DNA of 64,000 nucleotides from Candidatus Mediterraneibacter intestinavium (GCA_019119205.1 DWXK01000075.1:1-64000), one strand, 5' to 3'. Shown: positions 8,413 to 17,487, numbered from the stretch's first letter. Program-made: numbers and translations. The notes: a model not told the origin generated them from the letters alone.

Positions 8413-8441
8413 TTGTTTTTCTGTATGAAAGAGGATATAAT
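8413..8441 (+). promoter_or_regulatory. Sigma-A promoter of asnB
   Basis: TTGTTT (8413-8418), a 17-nt spacer and TATAAT (8436-8441) lie 34 nt before the asnB start codon. The GGAG ribosome site follows near 8461. Confidence 0.75.
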
Positions 8442-8475
8442 AATTAAATCATGACATCAAAGGAGACAATACGTT

Positions 8476-10356
8476 ATGTGCGGATTTGCAGGATTTGTCG
8501 GAAGTGTGGAAGACAGAGAGCAGGTTCTTGAAAATATGATGGATACGATCATACACAGAGGCCCGGACAGTGAAGGGAAATATGTGGATGAAGACGCAGC
8601 ACTTGGCTTTCGGAGACTGAGCATCATCGACCTCTCATCCGTGGGAGATCAGCCGCTTTACAATGAGGACCGGACGAAAGTGCTCGTGTTCAACGGGGAG
8701 ATCTATAATTATCAGGAACTGAGGGCGGAACTGGTAGAAGCGGGACATGTATTCGTTTCTAACACGGACTCTGAGACGCTGATCCATGGATATGAGCAGT
8801 GGGGCGAGAAGCTGGTGGACAGGCTTCGGGGCATGTATGCATTTGCTATCTGGGATACGAAGGAAAAACGGCTCTTTGCCGCAAGGGATATCTTCGGGAT
8901 CAAGCCGCTGTATTACGCGCAGATGAACGGAACGCTCATGTTCGCGTCAGAGATCAAGGCATTTATGGAACACCCGAAGTTTGACAAGGTGTTTAATGAA
9001 GATGCTCTTGGAAACTATCTTTCCTTCCAGTTTGTGCCGACAAACGAGACTTTCTTCAAAGGGGTGTTCTGCGTGCAGCCGGGACATTACTTTGTCTATG
9101 AGGATGGCAAGCTTGAGATCACCAGATATTTCGAACCGGATTTTACAGGGGACTGCAAAAAGCCTTTTGAGGAGGTCGTTGATGACGTTGAGGCAGTGAT
9201 GAAAGAGTCCGTCAAAATGCATAAGATCAGCGATGTAGAGGTGGCTTCCTATCTGTCCAGCGGAGTGGATTCCAGTTACCTGACTTATCTCGGACAGGTG
9301 GACCACACGTTCACGGTAGGGTTCGATGAGGGAAAATACAGTGAGATCCAGGACGCAAAGGATTTCGCGGCGAGTATTGATATGGAAAACGATGCAAAGG
9401 TCATCACCCCGGACGAGTACTGGGATAAGCTTTCGGACATCCAGTATTATATGGATGAGCCCGTGGCGGATCCGGCGGCGATCGCTCTTTATTTCCTGAG
9501 CGAGGAGGCATCGAAGAAAGTAAAGGTTGTTCTCTCGGGAGAAGGATCCGATGAGCTGTTTGGAGGATACAATATCTACTGTGAGCCGCTGGAGCATACT
9601 TCGTTTAACAGGATCCCGATGGGGATCCGGCGATTCCTGGGCAGGTTCGCGGAATACTGCCTGCCCCGGGGCATGAAGGGGAGAGGGTTCCTGATGCGCC
9701 ACGGAAAGACACTGGAGGAGCGCTACTTTGCCAATGCGACGAATATCTTCACGGAGCGTGAGGCGAATAAAATCCTGAAGAAGGGATGCGAGCCGGGGAT
9801 CCAGAAAGTGACGCGCCCGCTCTATGACAGGGTGAAAGGGAAAGATCCGGTGACGAAGATGCAGTATGTGGACCTTCATCTCTGGCTGGTACATGACATC
9901 CTTATGAAAGGGGATAAGATGGGAATGGCCAATTCCCTGGAGGTGAGAGTGCCGTTCCTGGATAAGAAGGTGCTGGAACTGGCGGAAACGCTGCCCCTGG
10001 AATATAAGGTGCAGGCGCCAAGGACAAAGGTGGCGCTCCGTGCAGCTGCTGACCGGAACATCCGGAGCAAGACAGCGGAGAAGAAGAAGCTGGGATTCCC
10101 GATCCCGATCCGTGTCTGGCTGAAAGAGGACAAGTACTACAACAGAGTGAGGGACATGTTCCAGTCTGATGCTGCAAAGAAATTTTTCCGGACAGAGATA
10201 CTCTTAAAGATGCTGGATGATCATAAGAACGGTAAGAACCATAACGAGAAGACAGACAACAGCCGCAAGATATGGACGGTTTATATTTTCCTTGTATGGT
10301 ATGACAGGTTCTTTGAACACGGGAAACCGATGCATCCGGTCATGAAGGCAAGATAG
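8476..10356 (+). CDS. asnB: Asparagine synthase (glutamine-hydrolysing)
   Basis: AsnB converts aspartate to asparagine using ATP and glutamine. The N-terminal class II amidotransferase starts MCGFAGFVG with nucleophile Cys2 and contains HRGPDSEG and VFNGEIYNYQELR. The C-terminal synthetase domain has the pyrophosphate loop SSGVDSSYL (usual form SGGxDS, so one Gly is Ser), then LSGEGSDELFGGY and LEVRVPFLD. At 626 residues it has normal length. Clostridia also use AsnB-like enzymes to amidate meso-diaminopimelate in peptidoglycan (LtsA/AsnB2 type). The FtsW-family gene 10 nt downstream makes a wall-related role possible, but sequence alone does not decide. Confidence 0.93.
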   Translation: MCGFAGFVGSVEDREQVLENMMDTIIHRGPDSEGKYVDEDAALGFRRLSIIDLSSVGDQPLYNEDRTKVLVFNGEIYNYQELRAELVEAGHVFVSNTDSETLIHGYEQWGEKLVDRLRGMYAFAIWDTKEKRLFAARDIFGIKPLYYAQMNGTLMFASEIKAFMEHPKFDKVFNEDALGNYLSFQFVPTNETFFKGVFCVQPGHYFVYEDGKLEITRYFEPDFTGDCKKPFEEVVDDVEAVMKESVKMHKISDVEVASYLSSGVDSSYLTYLGQVDHTFTVGFDEGKYSEIQDAKDFAASIDMENDAKVITPDEYWDKLSDIQYYMDEPVADPAAIALYFLSEEASKKVKVVLSGEGSDELFGGYNIYCEPLEHTSFNRIPMGIRRFLGRFAEYCLPRGMKGRGFLMRHGKTLEERYFANATNIFTEREANKILKKGCEPGIQKVTRPLYDRVKGKDPVTKMQYVDLHLWLVHDILMKGDKMGMANSLEVRVPFLDKKVLELAETLPLEYKVQAPRTKVALRAAADRNIRSKTAEKKKLGFPIPIRVWLKEDKYYNRVRDMFQSDAAKKFFRTEILLKMLDDHKNGKNHNEKTDNSRKIWTVYIFLVWYDRFFEHGKPMHPVMKAR

Positions 10357-10366
10357 GTGATGAGTT

Positions 10367-11761
10367 ATGAGAAGCAGGACTGTACAGCCGATCAGACGGC
10401 GTGGACAGAACAATAATGGGAACAGAAACGCCGGGAAGAGAAATTCCGGCCAGAGAAACCTGGGCGATACTCAGCCCATGCGTCCGGTCAACCCTTCTGC
10501 CTACCGCAGGCGGATCGATACGAGGAGACAGGTAGTGACCGCTCCGGGACCGGCGCAGGCGAGTTCATCGGCGAGAAGGCGCCCGAGAAGGACAGGGCTT
10601 GCCGCGGTCATATATCAGATGCGGAAAAAGAGCGCGGAGAGGGAGTCGTATTTTGATTATGATTTCCTCCTGGCAGTGATATTCCTGATGTGTTTCGGGC
10701 TCGTTATGCTGTACAGCACGAGTTATTACGGGGCTCAGGGAGATTTCGGGGATGACATGTATTACTTTTCCAAGCAGGCGCTCATCGGCGTGCTGGGATT
10801 TGTGGTCATGTTTGTCGTGTCAAAGATCGATTACCATCTGTATGGCGCATTTGCGGTAGAGATCTTTGTGTTTTCCCTCATTATGATGGCGCTGGTAAAA
10901 ACTCCGCTCGGGCTCACGCTCAACGGGGCGAGACGGTGGATACAGCTTCCGGGGAACCTGACACTGCAGCCGGCGGAGATCACGAAGATCGCGGTGATCC
11001 TGTTCATTTCTTATGAACTGTGCCGGCTGGGTAAGAAGGCGTATACGATCGAGGGAGCGGTGCGGGTGATAGGACTGGGCGCGGTCGCGGCGGGTGGAGT
11101 CCTGTTCCTTACGGACAATCTGAGTACTGCGATCATCGTGATGGCGATCACCTGCCTGCTGTATTTCCTGATCCATCCGAAGACGAAGATCTTTGCCGTG
11201 ATAGCGGGCATTGCTGCCGCGGCGGGAGTCCTTTTGATCCTGATCCTCTCGGTCACAGCGGCGAACAGTGATAACTTCCGGCTTCAGAGGATCCTTTCCT
11301 GGCTGAACCCTGAGGCGACTGCTGACAGCGGAAGCTTTCAGGTCATGCAGGGGCTCTATGCGATCGGTTCGGGAGGCTTCTTCGGAAAGGGGCTGGGCAA
11401 CAGCATGCAGAAGCTGGAGAACATCCCGGAGGCACAGAATGACTGGATCCTTTCTATTATATGTGAGGAACTGGGAGTGTTTGGCGTGATCGTGATCCTC
11501 TGCCTGTTCGGTTTCCTGCTCTACAGGCTGATGTTCATCGCACAGAATGCGCCGGATCTTTACGGATCGCTCATCGCATCGGGGATATTTATCCATATCG
11601 CCCTCCAGGTGATCCTGAACATCGCGGTCGTTACGGGGATCCTTCCGTCGACCGGGATCATCCTTCCTTTCATCAGCTACGGGGGGACTGCGGTCCTGTT
11701 CCTCATGGCGGAGATGGGGATCGCGCTGGGGATCGCGAGAAAGATAAAATTTAACGGCTGA
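10367..11761 (+). CDS. FtsW/RodA/SpoVE family peptidoglycan polymerase (first copy)
   Basis: SEDS-family glycosyltransferases polymerise lipid II with a partner class B PBP. This 464-residue copy has about 95 residues of basic, disordered N-terminal extension (GQNNNGNRNAGKRNSGQRN), then the 10-helix SEDS core beginning near FLLAVIFLMCFGLVMLYSTS. Family landmarks include GARRWI, QPAEITKIAVI, the catalytic-loop Asp context FLTDNLSTAIIV, GLYAIGSGGFFGKGLGNS, PEAQNDWILSIICEELG and the terminal GILPSTGIILPFISYGGTA. It lies just after asnB and outside the dcw cluster; the shorter paralogue at 21621 lies inside it. One of the two is likely the vegetative FtsW and the other RodA or SpoVE. Confidence 0.88.
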   Translation: MRSRTVQPIRRRGQNNNGNRNAGKRNSGQRNLGDTQPMRPVNPSAYRRRIDTRRQVVTAPGPAQASSSARRRPRRTGLAAVIYQMRKKSAERESYFDYDFLLAVIFLMCFGLVMLYSTSYYGAQGDFGDDMYYFSKQALIGVLGFVVMFVVSKIDYHLYGAFAVEIFVFSLIMMALVKTPLGLTLNGARRWIQLPGNLTLQPAEITKIAVILFISYELCRLGKKAYTIEGAVRVIGLGAVAAGGVLFLTDNLSTAIIVMAITCLLYFLIHPKTKIFAVIAGIAAAAGVLLILILSVTAANSDNFRLQRILSWLNPEATADSGSFQVMQGLYAIGSGGFFGKGLGNSMQKLENIPEAQNDWILSIICEELGVFGVIVILCLFGFLLYRLMFIAQNAPDLYGSLIASGIFIHIALQVILNIAVVTGILPSTGIILPFISYGGTAVLFLMAEMGIALGIARKIKFNG

Positions 11762-11767
11762 AAATCG

Positions 11768-11832
11768 CTGCCGGCATTTCGATTACAGTGAAAAGTGTAA
11801 GTGTTACGCCATCTGTAGGGAAATGCCGGCAG
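11768..11832. repeat. Inverted repeat downstream of the first FtsW-family gene
   Basis: CTGCCGGCATTTC (11768-11780) is repeated in perfect inverse as GAAATGCCGGCAG (11820-11832) around a 39-nt loop. Neither strand carries a T-tract after the stem, so it is not a standard terminator. It could be a rho-type or processing hairpin, or a decayed small repeat. Confidence 0.5.
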
Positions 11833-11849
11833 AAATTGTAAAAAGGGAC

Positions 11850-11878
11850 TTTCAAATCATGGGAAAGTGTGGTATATT
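11850..11878 (+). promoter_or_regulatory. Sigma-A promoter of the DegV gene (extended -10)
   Basis: TTTCAA (11850-11855), a 17-nt spacer and TATATT (11873-11878) are preceded by TGG, giving an extended -10. It lies 67 nt before the DegV start codon. Confidence 0.6.
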
Positions 11879-11945
11879 TTAATCTGGTATTAAAAACCAC
11901 ATGTTATAGAAAGCAAAAACACACTGCGATACAGGAGGATGTGTC

Positions 11946-12785
11946 ATGGATTATAAGATTATCGTGGACAGCTGCGGAGAGTTGACGGATGAGATGAAAA
12001 AGAGTGGTATCTATCAGACCGCGTCTCTCAGTATGCAGATCGACGGAGTGACGGTCGTGGATGATGAGACATTTGACCAGGCGGATACTCTGAGAAGGAT
12101 CGCGGCGAGCGCAGAATGTCCCAGGTCATCCTGTCCTTCGCCGGAGAGATATATGGAGCTTTACAGGGGAGGGGAGAAGAGAGTATACGTTGTGACTCTC
12201 TCTTCGGAACTGAGCGGTTCCTATAACAGCGCCCAGCTTGGAAAGAAGCTTTATGAAGAAGAGAATGGGGATAAGCAGATCCATGTTTTTAATTCTTGTT
12301 CCGCATCAGTTGGAGAGACACTGATCGCCCTGAAGGTGCAGGAGTGCGAAGAGGCAGGAATGTCCTTTGACGAAGTGGTATCTGCAGCGGAATCATATAT
12401 AGAAGGACAGCACACGTATTTTGTGCTGGAAAACCTGGATACGCTCCGCAAGAACGGGCGCCTGACAGGGATCAAGTCCATTGTGGCGAGCGCGCTGAAT
12501 ATCAAGCCGGTCATGGGATCGACCCCGCAGGGGACGATCTGCCAGCTCGGACAGGCGAGAGGGATAAAAAGAGCACTTGGCAGGATGACGGATTATATTG
12601 CCGGTGAAGTGACAGATCCGGAGAAAAAGATATTGGGGATCTCACACTGCAACTGTTATGAGCGGGCAAAGGAAGTGGAGCGGATCCTCCTCGAGAAATT
12701 TCATGTGAAGGCCAGTTTTATCGTGGATACGGCGGGGATCAGCACCATGTATGCAAATGACGGAGGGGTCATCGTAGTCATATAA
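11946..12785 (+). CDS. DegV family fatty-acid-binding protein
   Basis: DegV/FakB proteins bind a fatty acid and can hand it to the kinase FakA for phosphorylation. The 279-residue product shows the family layout: start YKIIVDSCGELTDEM, the loop PRSSCPSPERYMELY, the ligand-binding VVTLSSELSGSYNSAQ, and the C-terminal domain DTLRKNGRLTGIKSIVASALNIKPVM. It has its own promoter and a strong AGGAGG ribosome site. No fakA-like gene is next to it, so the partner is elsewhere. The lipid bound cannot be told from sequence. Confidence 0.93.
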   Translation: MDYKIIVDSCGELTDEMKKSGIYQTASLSMQIDGVTVVDDETFDQADTLRRIAASAECPRSSCPSPERYMELYRGGEKRVYVVTLSSELSGSYNSAQLGKKLYEEENGDKQIHVFNSCSASVGETLIALKVQECEEAGMSFDEVVSAAESYIEGQHTYFVLENLDTLRKNGRLTGIKSIVASALNIKPVMGSTPQGTICQLGQARGIKRALGRMTDYIAGEVTDPEKKILGISHCNCYERAKEVERILLEKFHVKASFIVDTAGISTMYANDGGVIVVI

Positions 12786-12789
12786 AAGC

Positions 12790-12819
12790 TTGCAAAGCCG
12801 TGGGGGAATGTGGTATACT
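12790..12819 (+). promoter_or_regulatory. Promoter of the small membrane protein gene (extended -10)
   Basis: TTGCAA (12790-12795), an 18-nt spacer and TATACT (12814-12819) are preceded by TGG as an extended -10 element. It lies 45 nt upstream of the ATG at 12865. Confidence 0.6.
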
Positions 12820-12864
12820 TTGTCATAGTTTTGCAGGACCATTGCGGCGAAAGGAGCAGAGAAG

Positions 12865-13101
12865 ATGAGCCAGGAAAAAGTGGATCGTTATAAAAAGGAG
12901 AAGGCCAACAGAAAGAAGACCATGCGCAGGGAGAAAGCCATGAGTATTGTGAGAAAGGCGGTTCTCACAGTTGCGGCGCTTGCACTGATCGGCTGGCTTG
13001 GCTATTCGGCTTATGATATCTATGATTCCAATAAGGAGAGAGTGGTGGCTGAGGTAAATTACGATGCTGTCACGGATTATCTGAACAGTTTATCTGAATA
13101 G
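12865..13101 (+). CDS. Small single-pass membrane protein, unknown function
   Basis: The 78-residue protein has a strongly basic N-terminus (about 14 Lys/Arg in the first 32 residues), one membrane helix at about 32-54 and a short acidic C-terminus (YDAVTDYLNSLSE). The charge distribution predicts the N-terminus inside and the tail outside. It has its own extended -10 promoter, a GGAG ribosome site and a very strong terminator, so it appears to be a free-standing gene. It sits directly before the dcw cluster, which is suggestive but does not establish a division role. I do not recognise the family. Confidence 0.7.
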   Translation: MSQEKVDRYKKEKANRKKTMRREKAMSIVRKAVLTVAALALIGWLGYSAYDIYDSNKERVVAEVNYDAVTDYLNSLSE

Positions 13102-13106
13102 AACTG

Positions 13107-13180
13107 AAAAACGTCAGAAACACAAGATATGGGGCACAAGGTTTTCCTTGTGCCCCATATCTTTGTTTTTGACGTTTTTT
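13107..13180 (+). terminator. Very strong extended terminator isolating the dcw cluster
   Basis: AAGATATGGGGCACAAGG (13124-13141) pairs perfectly with CCTTGTGCCCCATATCTT (13146-13163) around TTTT. An outer stem AAAACGTCA/TGACGTTTT extends it before a final T-run. Two T-tracts follow the inner and outer stems. It separates the small membrane gene from the mraZ promoter. Confidence 0.88.
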
Positions 13181-13238
13181 TATAGATCAGATGAAGATGG
13201 AGGAAGTTTCAGGGACACAAAAAAATCGTAAAAAGGGC

Positions 13239-13267
13239 TTGAAAAAGGGGGATGTGTGGTTTACAAT
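13239..13267 (+). promoter_or_regulatory. Sigma-A promoter of the dcw cluster (Pmra)
   Basis: TTGAAA (13239-13244), a 17-nt spacer and TACAAT (13262-13267) predict a start near 13274. This is about 75 nt before mraZ and exactly where the MraZ boxes begin. Confidence 0.8.
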
Positions 13268-13273
13268 GGAGCC

Positions 13274-13310
13274 AAGTGGTGAGAAGTGGTAGAGAGTGGT
13301 ATAAAGTGGG
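13274..13310 (+). promoter_or_regulatory. Four MraZ boxes, 10-bp direct repeats
   Basis: AAGTGGT, AAGTGGT, GAGTGGT and AAGTGGG start at 13274, 13284, 13294 and 13304. They are on one face of the helix and overlap the predicted transcription start. This matches the known MraZ operator design of tandem GTGG-type repeats one turn apart, so MraZ probably regulates its own operon here. Confidence 0.88.
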
Positions 13311-13349
13311 GAGCGATGTGGAGGCTCACATTTAAAGAAGGGGTTCCGG

Positions 13350-13787
13350 ATGCTTTTAGGAGAGTTTAATCATACGATCGATGAAAAAGGCAGACTGATC
13401 ATTCCGGCAAAGTTAAGGGATGATCTGGGCGACAGTTTTGTTATCTGTAACGGGCTGGAAGGATGTCTTTTTGTCTACTCTCAGGAAGAATGGAACAAAT
13501 TCGTAGCCGAACTCGAGACCTTACCACGAATGAACAAGGATGCCAGGATCTTCAAACGCTATTTCTTCGGAAGCGCCTCGGAGGGCAGCTTTGACAAGCA
13601 GGGGAGAGTGCTTGTGCCGCCGTCTCTGAGGAAGGCAGCCCACCTGGAGAAAGATGTGGTGCTGGTGGGAGTCCAGGATCGTGTTGAAATCTGGGACAAG
13701 GCTCTGTGGGAAGAGAGAAGCCAGGTCAGCGAGGAAGATCTGGATGCGATCGCAGAGCGCATGGAAGCAATTGGGATCAGGATCTGA
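13350..13787 (+). CDS. mraZ: Transcriptional regulator MraZ
   Basis: MraZ is a ring-forming AbrB/SpoVT-fold regulator that binds repeats in front of its own operon and tunes the dcw cluster. The 145-residue protein shows both half-repeats: [21 protein letters not shown] near the start and [19 protein letters not shown] in the middle, each with the DNA-binding DxKGR-type loop (second copy DKQGR). Four matching DNA boxes lie upstream. It is the first gene of the cluster and is followed after 22 nt by rsmH, the standard order. Confidence 0.97.
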   Translation: MLLGEFNHTIDEKGRLIIPAKLRDDLGDSFVICNGLEGCLFVYSQEEWNKFVAELETLPRMNKDARIFKRYFFGSASEGSFDKQGRVLVPPSLRKAAHLEKDVVLVGVQDRVEIWDKALWEERSQVSEEDLDAIAERMEAIGIRI

Positions 13788-13809
13788 GAAAAAAGAACAG
13801 GAGGAGACT

Positions 13810-14745
13810 ATGGCATTCGAGCACACATCAGTTCTGCTGTATGAGACAGTGGACGGGCTTAACGTCGTGCCTGACGGCATTTATGTTGATGCAACTTTGG
13901 GTGGAGGCGGACATGCTTTTGAAGTGTGCAGACGTTTAAGCAGCAAGGGGAGATTAATAGGTATAGACCAGGATGCCGACGCGATCGAAGCGGCGGGAAA
14001 AAAACTGGAAGGCTTCGGGGAGAAGGTCACGATAGTGAGGAGCAACTATCGTGATATGAAGCCAAGGCTCCATGAGCTGGGAATTGACAAGGTTGACGGC
14101 ATCACGCTGGACCTTGGAGTGTCTTCCTACCAGCTGGACACCGCGGAGAGGGGGTTTTCCTACCGTGTGGATGCACCGCTGGATATGAGGATGGACCAGA
14201 GGCAGAAGATGACGGCAAGGGACATTGTCAATGGCTACAGCGAGGCGGAATTGTACCGCGTGATCCGCGATTACGGGGAAGACAGGTTTGCGAAGAATAT
14301 CGCAAAACACATCGTGGCAGAGCGCGGGAAGGCACCGATCGAGACGACAGGGCAGTTGAATGAGATCATCCGGCATGCCATACCGATGAAGATCCGGAAG
14401 ACATCAGGACATCCGTCCAAAAGAACGTTCCAGGCGATACGGATCGAGCTGAATGGTGAACTGGATGTGCTGAAAAACTCACTGGATGAGATGATCGACA
14501 TGCTGAATCCGGGAGGACGGATCTGTATCATCACATTCCATTCCCTGGAAGACAGGATCGTAAAAAGTGCATTCCGCAAAAATGAAGATCCGTGTACCTG
14601 TCCGAGTCACTTTCCCGTATGTGTCTGTGGAAAAGTGTCAAAAGGAAGAGTGGTCACCCGGAAACCCATCCTTCCCAGCGAGGAAGAGATGGAGAACAAC
14701 AGCCGCTCAAAGAGCGCTAAACTTCGCATTTTTGAGCGGAGTTGA
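13810..14745 (+). CDS. rsmH: 16S rRNA (cytosine(1402)-N(4))-methyltransferase
   Basis: RsmH (MraW) methylates C1402 of 16S rRNA using S-adenosylmethionine. The start at 13810 follows an AGGAGGAG ribosome site and gives the family start [14 protein letters not shown]; the open frame reaches further upstream but overlaps mraZ. The 311-residue product shows [18 protein letters not shown] (SAM motif), [39 protein letters not shown] and the terminal [14 protein letters not shown] and [15 protein letters not shown]. It is intact and is the second gene of the mra operon. Confidence 0.97.
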   Translation: MAFEHTSVLLYETVDGLNVVPDGIYVDATLGGGGHAFEVCRRLSSKGRLIGIDQDADAIEAAGKKLEGFGEKVTIVRSNYRDMKPRLHELGIDKVDGITLDLGVSSYQLDTAERGFSYRVDAPLDMRMDQRQKMTARDIVNGYSEAELYRVIRDYGEDRFAKNIAKHIVAERGKAPIETTGQLNEIIRHAIPMKIRKTSGHPSKRTFQAIRIELNGELDVLKNSLDEMIDMLNPGGRICIITFHSLEDRIVKSAFRKNEDPCTCPSHFPVCVCGKVSKGRVVTRKPILPSEEEMENNSRSKSAKLRIFERS

Positions 14746-14833
14746 ATTTAAAAGGGAGTAGTAACACATAAACCGTCCGGAAGGGAAGGGGAGAGCCTGG
14801 AAGGACAAAAGAACAGGAAAGGGGCTTTACGCT

Positions 14834-15376
14834 ATGGCAGCAGGCAGAAACATGAGAAGTTACAGAAGAACGGAGATGTCCGGTGCGGACAGAAGTCAGT
14901 TCTATGTATACGGCAGCGCGGTGCGCCAGGCGGAAGTCCAGCCGATGAGAAGGCGGCAGGAGCGTCCTGCAGCGCCGAAACGCGTAAGCCGTCAGGTGAG
15001 GAAGAACCGGAACCGGGCAATGAGCATCAGCCCGGCTTATGCGGTATTTCTTGTGGCAGCCGCTGTCTGCACTGTTTTTCTCTGTGTGATGTACCTCAGG
15101 CTGCAGGCAGATGTGGTAACCCGTTCAGAGAATATCACTGCGCTGCAGGAGCAGCTCGCGGAACTCACAGAGGCAAATGATACGGCATATAATGCCGCGG
15201 CGGATTCTCTGAACCTTGAGGAAGTGAAGGATAAGGCGATGAACGAGATGGGCATGGTCTATGAAACTCAGGGGACAGTGATCGAATATGACAGTCCTTC
15301 GGGCAGCTATGTAAAACAGTATGACAATATTCCCGAGGACGGCGTCCTTGCAAAGTCCAGGGATGTGTCAGAGTAA
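14834..15376 (+). CDS. ftsL: FtsL-like cell division protein
   Basis: FtsL is a bitopic scaffold protein that joins DivIB and DivIC to activate septal peptidoglycan synthesis. The 180-residue protein has an ~70-residue basic cytoplasmic region (RRRQERPAAPKR, RKNRNRAMS), one membrane helix at about 74-94, then a short extracellular coiled coil with heptad Leu (ENITALQEQLAELTEANDTAYNAAADSL). Sequence identity in this family is always low. The call rests on topology, size and the position between rsmH and the first PBP, where ftsL is expected. A GGAAAGGGG ribosome site precedes the ATG. Confidence 0.8.
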   Translation: MAAGRNMRSYRRTEMSGADRSQFYVYGSAVRQAEVQPMRRRQERPAAPKRVSRQVRKNRNRAMSISPAYAVFLVAAAVCTVFLCVMYLRLQADVVTRSENITALQEQLAELTEANDTAYNAAADSLNLEEVKDKAMNEMGMVYETQGTVIEYDSPSGSYVKQYDNIPEDGVLAKSRDVSE

Positions 15377-15389
15377 GGATTATTAAATA

Positions 15390-17414
15390 ATGGCTGGAAG
15401 AAAAAGAAAAAAGAACAGATTTGGGTTTTTGACAAAAAAATTCCCGGTCAGGATGCAACGAAAGCTGGTAATGCTGTTTATGGCAATTATACTGGCTTTT
15501 GTTGCTCTTGTGGGGAGAGTTACTTATATCAATGTGACAAGAGGGAGCAGCTACACAAAGATCGTGCTTGACCAGCAGAACTACTCCAGCAGGGTGATCC
15601 CTTATAAACGCGGTGACATTGTGGACCGGAACGGGACACGGATCGCCACGAGCGAGCGTGTATATAATGTTATCCTGGATGTTGTGGTGCTGACGAGCGA
15701 TGAGAAGAATATCGATCCTACGATACAGGTGCTGGAAGACTGCTTCGGCATCTCCGAACAGACTGTGAGGGACGTGATCGAGGAAAATCCGGAATCCAGA
15801 TATGTGATCATGGAAACAGATGTAGATTATGAGACAGCTCAGAAGTTCAATGAGATCGATGATGACGATGAAAACTATCCGAACGTGGCGGGAGTATGGC
15901 TGGAAGATGATTATAACAGGACCTATCCTTACAATACACTTGCCAGCGATGTGATCGGATTTACCTATTCGGGAAATGCGGGAGCGATCGGGATCGAGAG
16001 CGCGTACAATGATGTGCTGAACGGGACGGATGGAAGAGAATACGGTTATCTCGACAGTGACTCCTCGGTGGAGCGCACGGTGAAAGCGGCGAAGAACGGG
16101 AATACGGTCGTGACGACACTTGATGTGGGGCTGCAGAGTATTGTCGAGAAATGTATCCTTGAGTTCAATCAGCAGTATGCAGATGATGACAGTACCGGCA
16201 GCAAGAATACGGCGGTGATCATAATGAACCCTAATACCGGGGAGATCCTTGCGGAAGCCTCCTATCCTAATTTTGACCTGAACGATCCACGTGATCTTTC
16301 CCTCCTGTATACAGATGAGGAGTGGGAGAAAATGTCGGAGGAGAATCAGCTGAACGCGATGAGCGACCTGTGGAGAAACTTCTGTGTCAGCGATGCTTTT
16401 GAACCGGGGTCCACCATGAAGCCGTTCACGGTGGCGGCAGGACTGGAGACAGGGGCGCTCACTGGAGATGAGACTTATTACTGCGACGGTTCTCTTCATG
16501 TAGGCGATAATGATATCGGGTGTCATCTGAGGAGCGGACATGGGACACAGACTGTTGAGAACGCGGTCGCCAACTCCTGCAACGTGGCATTGATGCATAT
16601 GGCGGAAACGATCGGAGTGGAGGACTTTACGAGATATCAGCATGTTTTCGGCTTCGGAGAGTACACAGGTATTGACCTGCCGGCAGAGGCTGCAACGTCA
16701 GCCCTCCTTTATACAGCAGAGAACATGACCCCGGTAGACCTTGCGACTAATTCGTTCGGGCAGAGTTTTAATGTGACTATGACGCAGATGGCGTCAGCAT
16801 TCTGTTCGCTTATCAACGGAGGATACTATTATGAACCCCATGTTGTGAAGCAGATCCAGGACGAGGACGGCAATGTCATCGAGACAAAAGATCCTGTTCT
16901 GCTGCGCAAGACGATCTCTTCCGAGACTTCGGAACAGATCAAAAGTTATCTGCAGGCAGTGATGGATTATGGCACCGGACAGAACGCCCAGGTGGAAGGA
17001 TATGATATCGGAGCAAAGACCGGAACCGCGGAGAAGCTGCCGCGAGGGAACGGAAAATATCTCCTTTCTTATATCGGGTATGCACCTCAGGAGAATCCGG
17101 AAGTCCTGATCTATGTGGTTGTCGATGAGGCGAACGTAGATGCTCAGGACAACAGTGCTCTGGTACTGGACCTTTCCAAAAAGATCATGGAGGAGGCATT
17201 CCCTTATCTGGGGATCACCACCATAGAGGAAAGCAAGGCGGAGGCAGAAGAGTCCGCAGCCTCAGAAGAACAGAATTTCGGAGATACAGAATACTCTGAT
17301 TATGATGAAAACTATGAAGATACATACGACAATCCGGACGGTGAGTATGTAGACGAAGACTACGATCCTGACCTGGACGACTGGGCGACCGGAGACAGTT
17401 CGGGAGAGGAGTAG
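15390..17414 (+). CDS. Class B penicillin-binding protein (FtsI/SpoVD type) with acidic tail
   Basis: This is a D,D-transpeptidase that cross-links septal peptidoglycan with an FtsW partner. The 674-residue protein has a basic N-terminus and one membrane helix at about 22-44. The PBP dimerisation domain has RGDIVDRNGTRIATS. The transpeptidase domain carries all three motifs: SxxK in EPGSTMKPF, SxN in ANSCNVAL and KTG in GAKTGTAEKLPRG. After about residue 610 the protein ends in an acidic Tyr/Asp/Glu tail (DYDENYEDTYDNPDGEY) with no PASTA domains. It is the first of two adjacent class B PBPs, and a strong hairpin separates it from the second. Confidence 0.93.
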   Translation: MAGRKRKKNRFGFLTKKFPVRMQRKLVMLFMAIILAFVALVGRVTYINVTRGSSYTKIVLDQQNYSSRVIPYKRGDIVDRNGTRIATSERVYNVILDVVVLTSDEKNIDPTIQVLEDCFGISEQTVRDVIEENPESRYVIMETDVDYETAQKFNEIDDDDENYPNVAGVWLEDDYNRTYPYNTLASDVIGFTYSGNAGAIGIESAYNDVLNGTDGREYGYLDSDSSVERTVKAAKNGNTVVTTLDVGLQSIVEKCILEFNQQYADDDSTGSKNTAVIIMNPNTGEILAEASYPNFDLNDPRDLSLLYTDEEWEKMSEENQLNAMSDLWRNFCVSDAFEPGSTMKPFTVAAGLETGALTGDETYYCDGSLHVGDNDIGCHLRSGHGTQTVENAVANSCNVALMHMAETIGVEDFTRYQHVFGFGEYTGIDLPAEAATSALLYTAENMTPVDLATNSFGQSFNVTMTQMASAFCSLINGGYYYEPHVVKQIQDEDGNVIETKDPVLLRKTISSETSEQIKSYLQAVMDYGTGQNAQVEGYDIGAKTGTAEKLPRGNGKYLLSYIGYAPQENPEVLIYVVVDEANVDAQDNSALVLDLSKKIMEEAFPYLGITTIEESKAEAEESAASEEQNFGDTEYSDYDENYEDTYDNPDGEYVDEDYDPDLDDWATGDSSGEE

Positions 17415-17435
17415 GACAAAAAGGAAAAAAGGAAT

Positions 17436-17487
17436 AACCCTGCAGAAGATATAATAAATTGTAAAAATATCTTTTGCAGGGTTTTTT
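17436..17487 (+). terminator. Intrinsic terminator/attenuator running into the next start codon
   Basis: A 17-bp stem (17436-17452 with 17467-17483, one G-U pair, 14-nt loop) is followed by TTTT and then immediately by the ATG at 17488. The 3' arm contains the only ribosome-site-like bases (CAGGG) for that gene. Folding would therefore both stop transcription and hide the translation start. Confidence 0.8.

Noticed and set aside
8947..9894. Minus-strand open frame of over 300 codons inside asnB
   Set aside because: It is fully covered by a clear, motif-complete asnB on the other strand and shows no domain of its own.
11768..11832. Inverted repeat after the first FtsW-family gene as a terminator
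   Set aside because: The stem is perfect but the loop is 39 nt and neither side has a T-tract, so it is listed only as a repeat.
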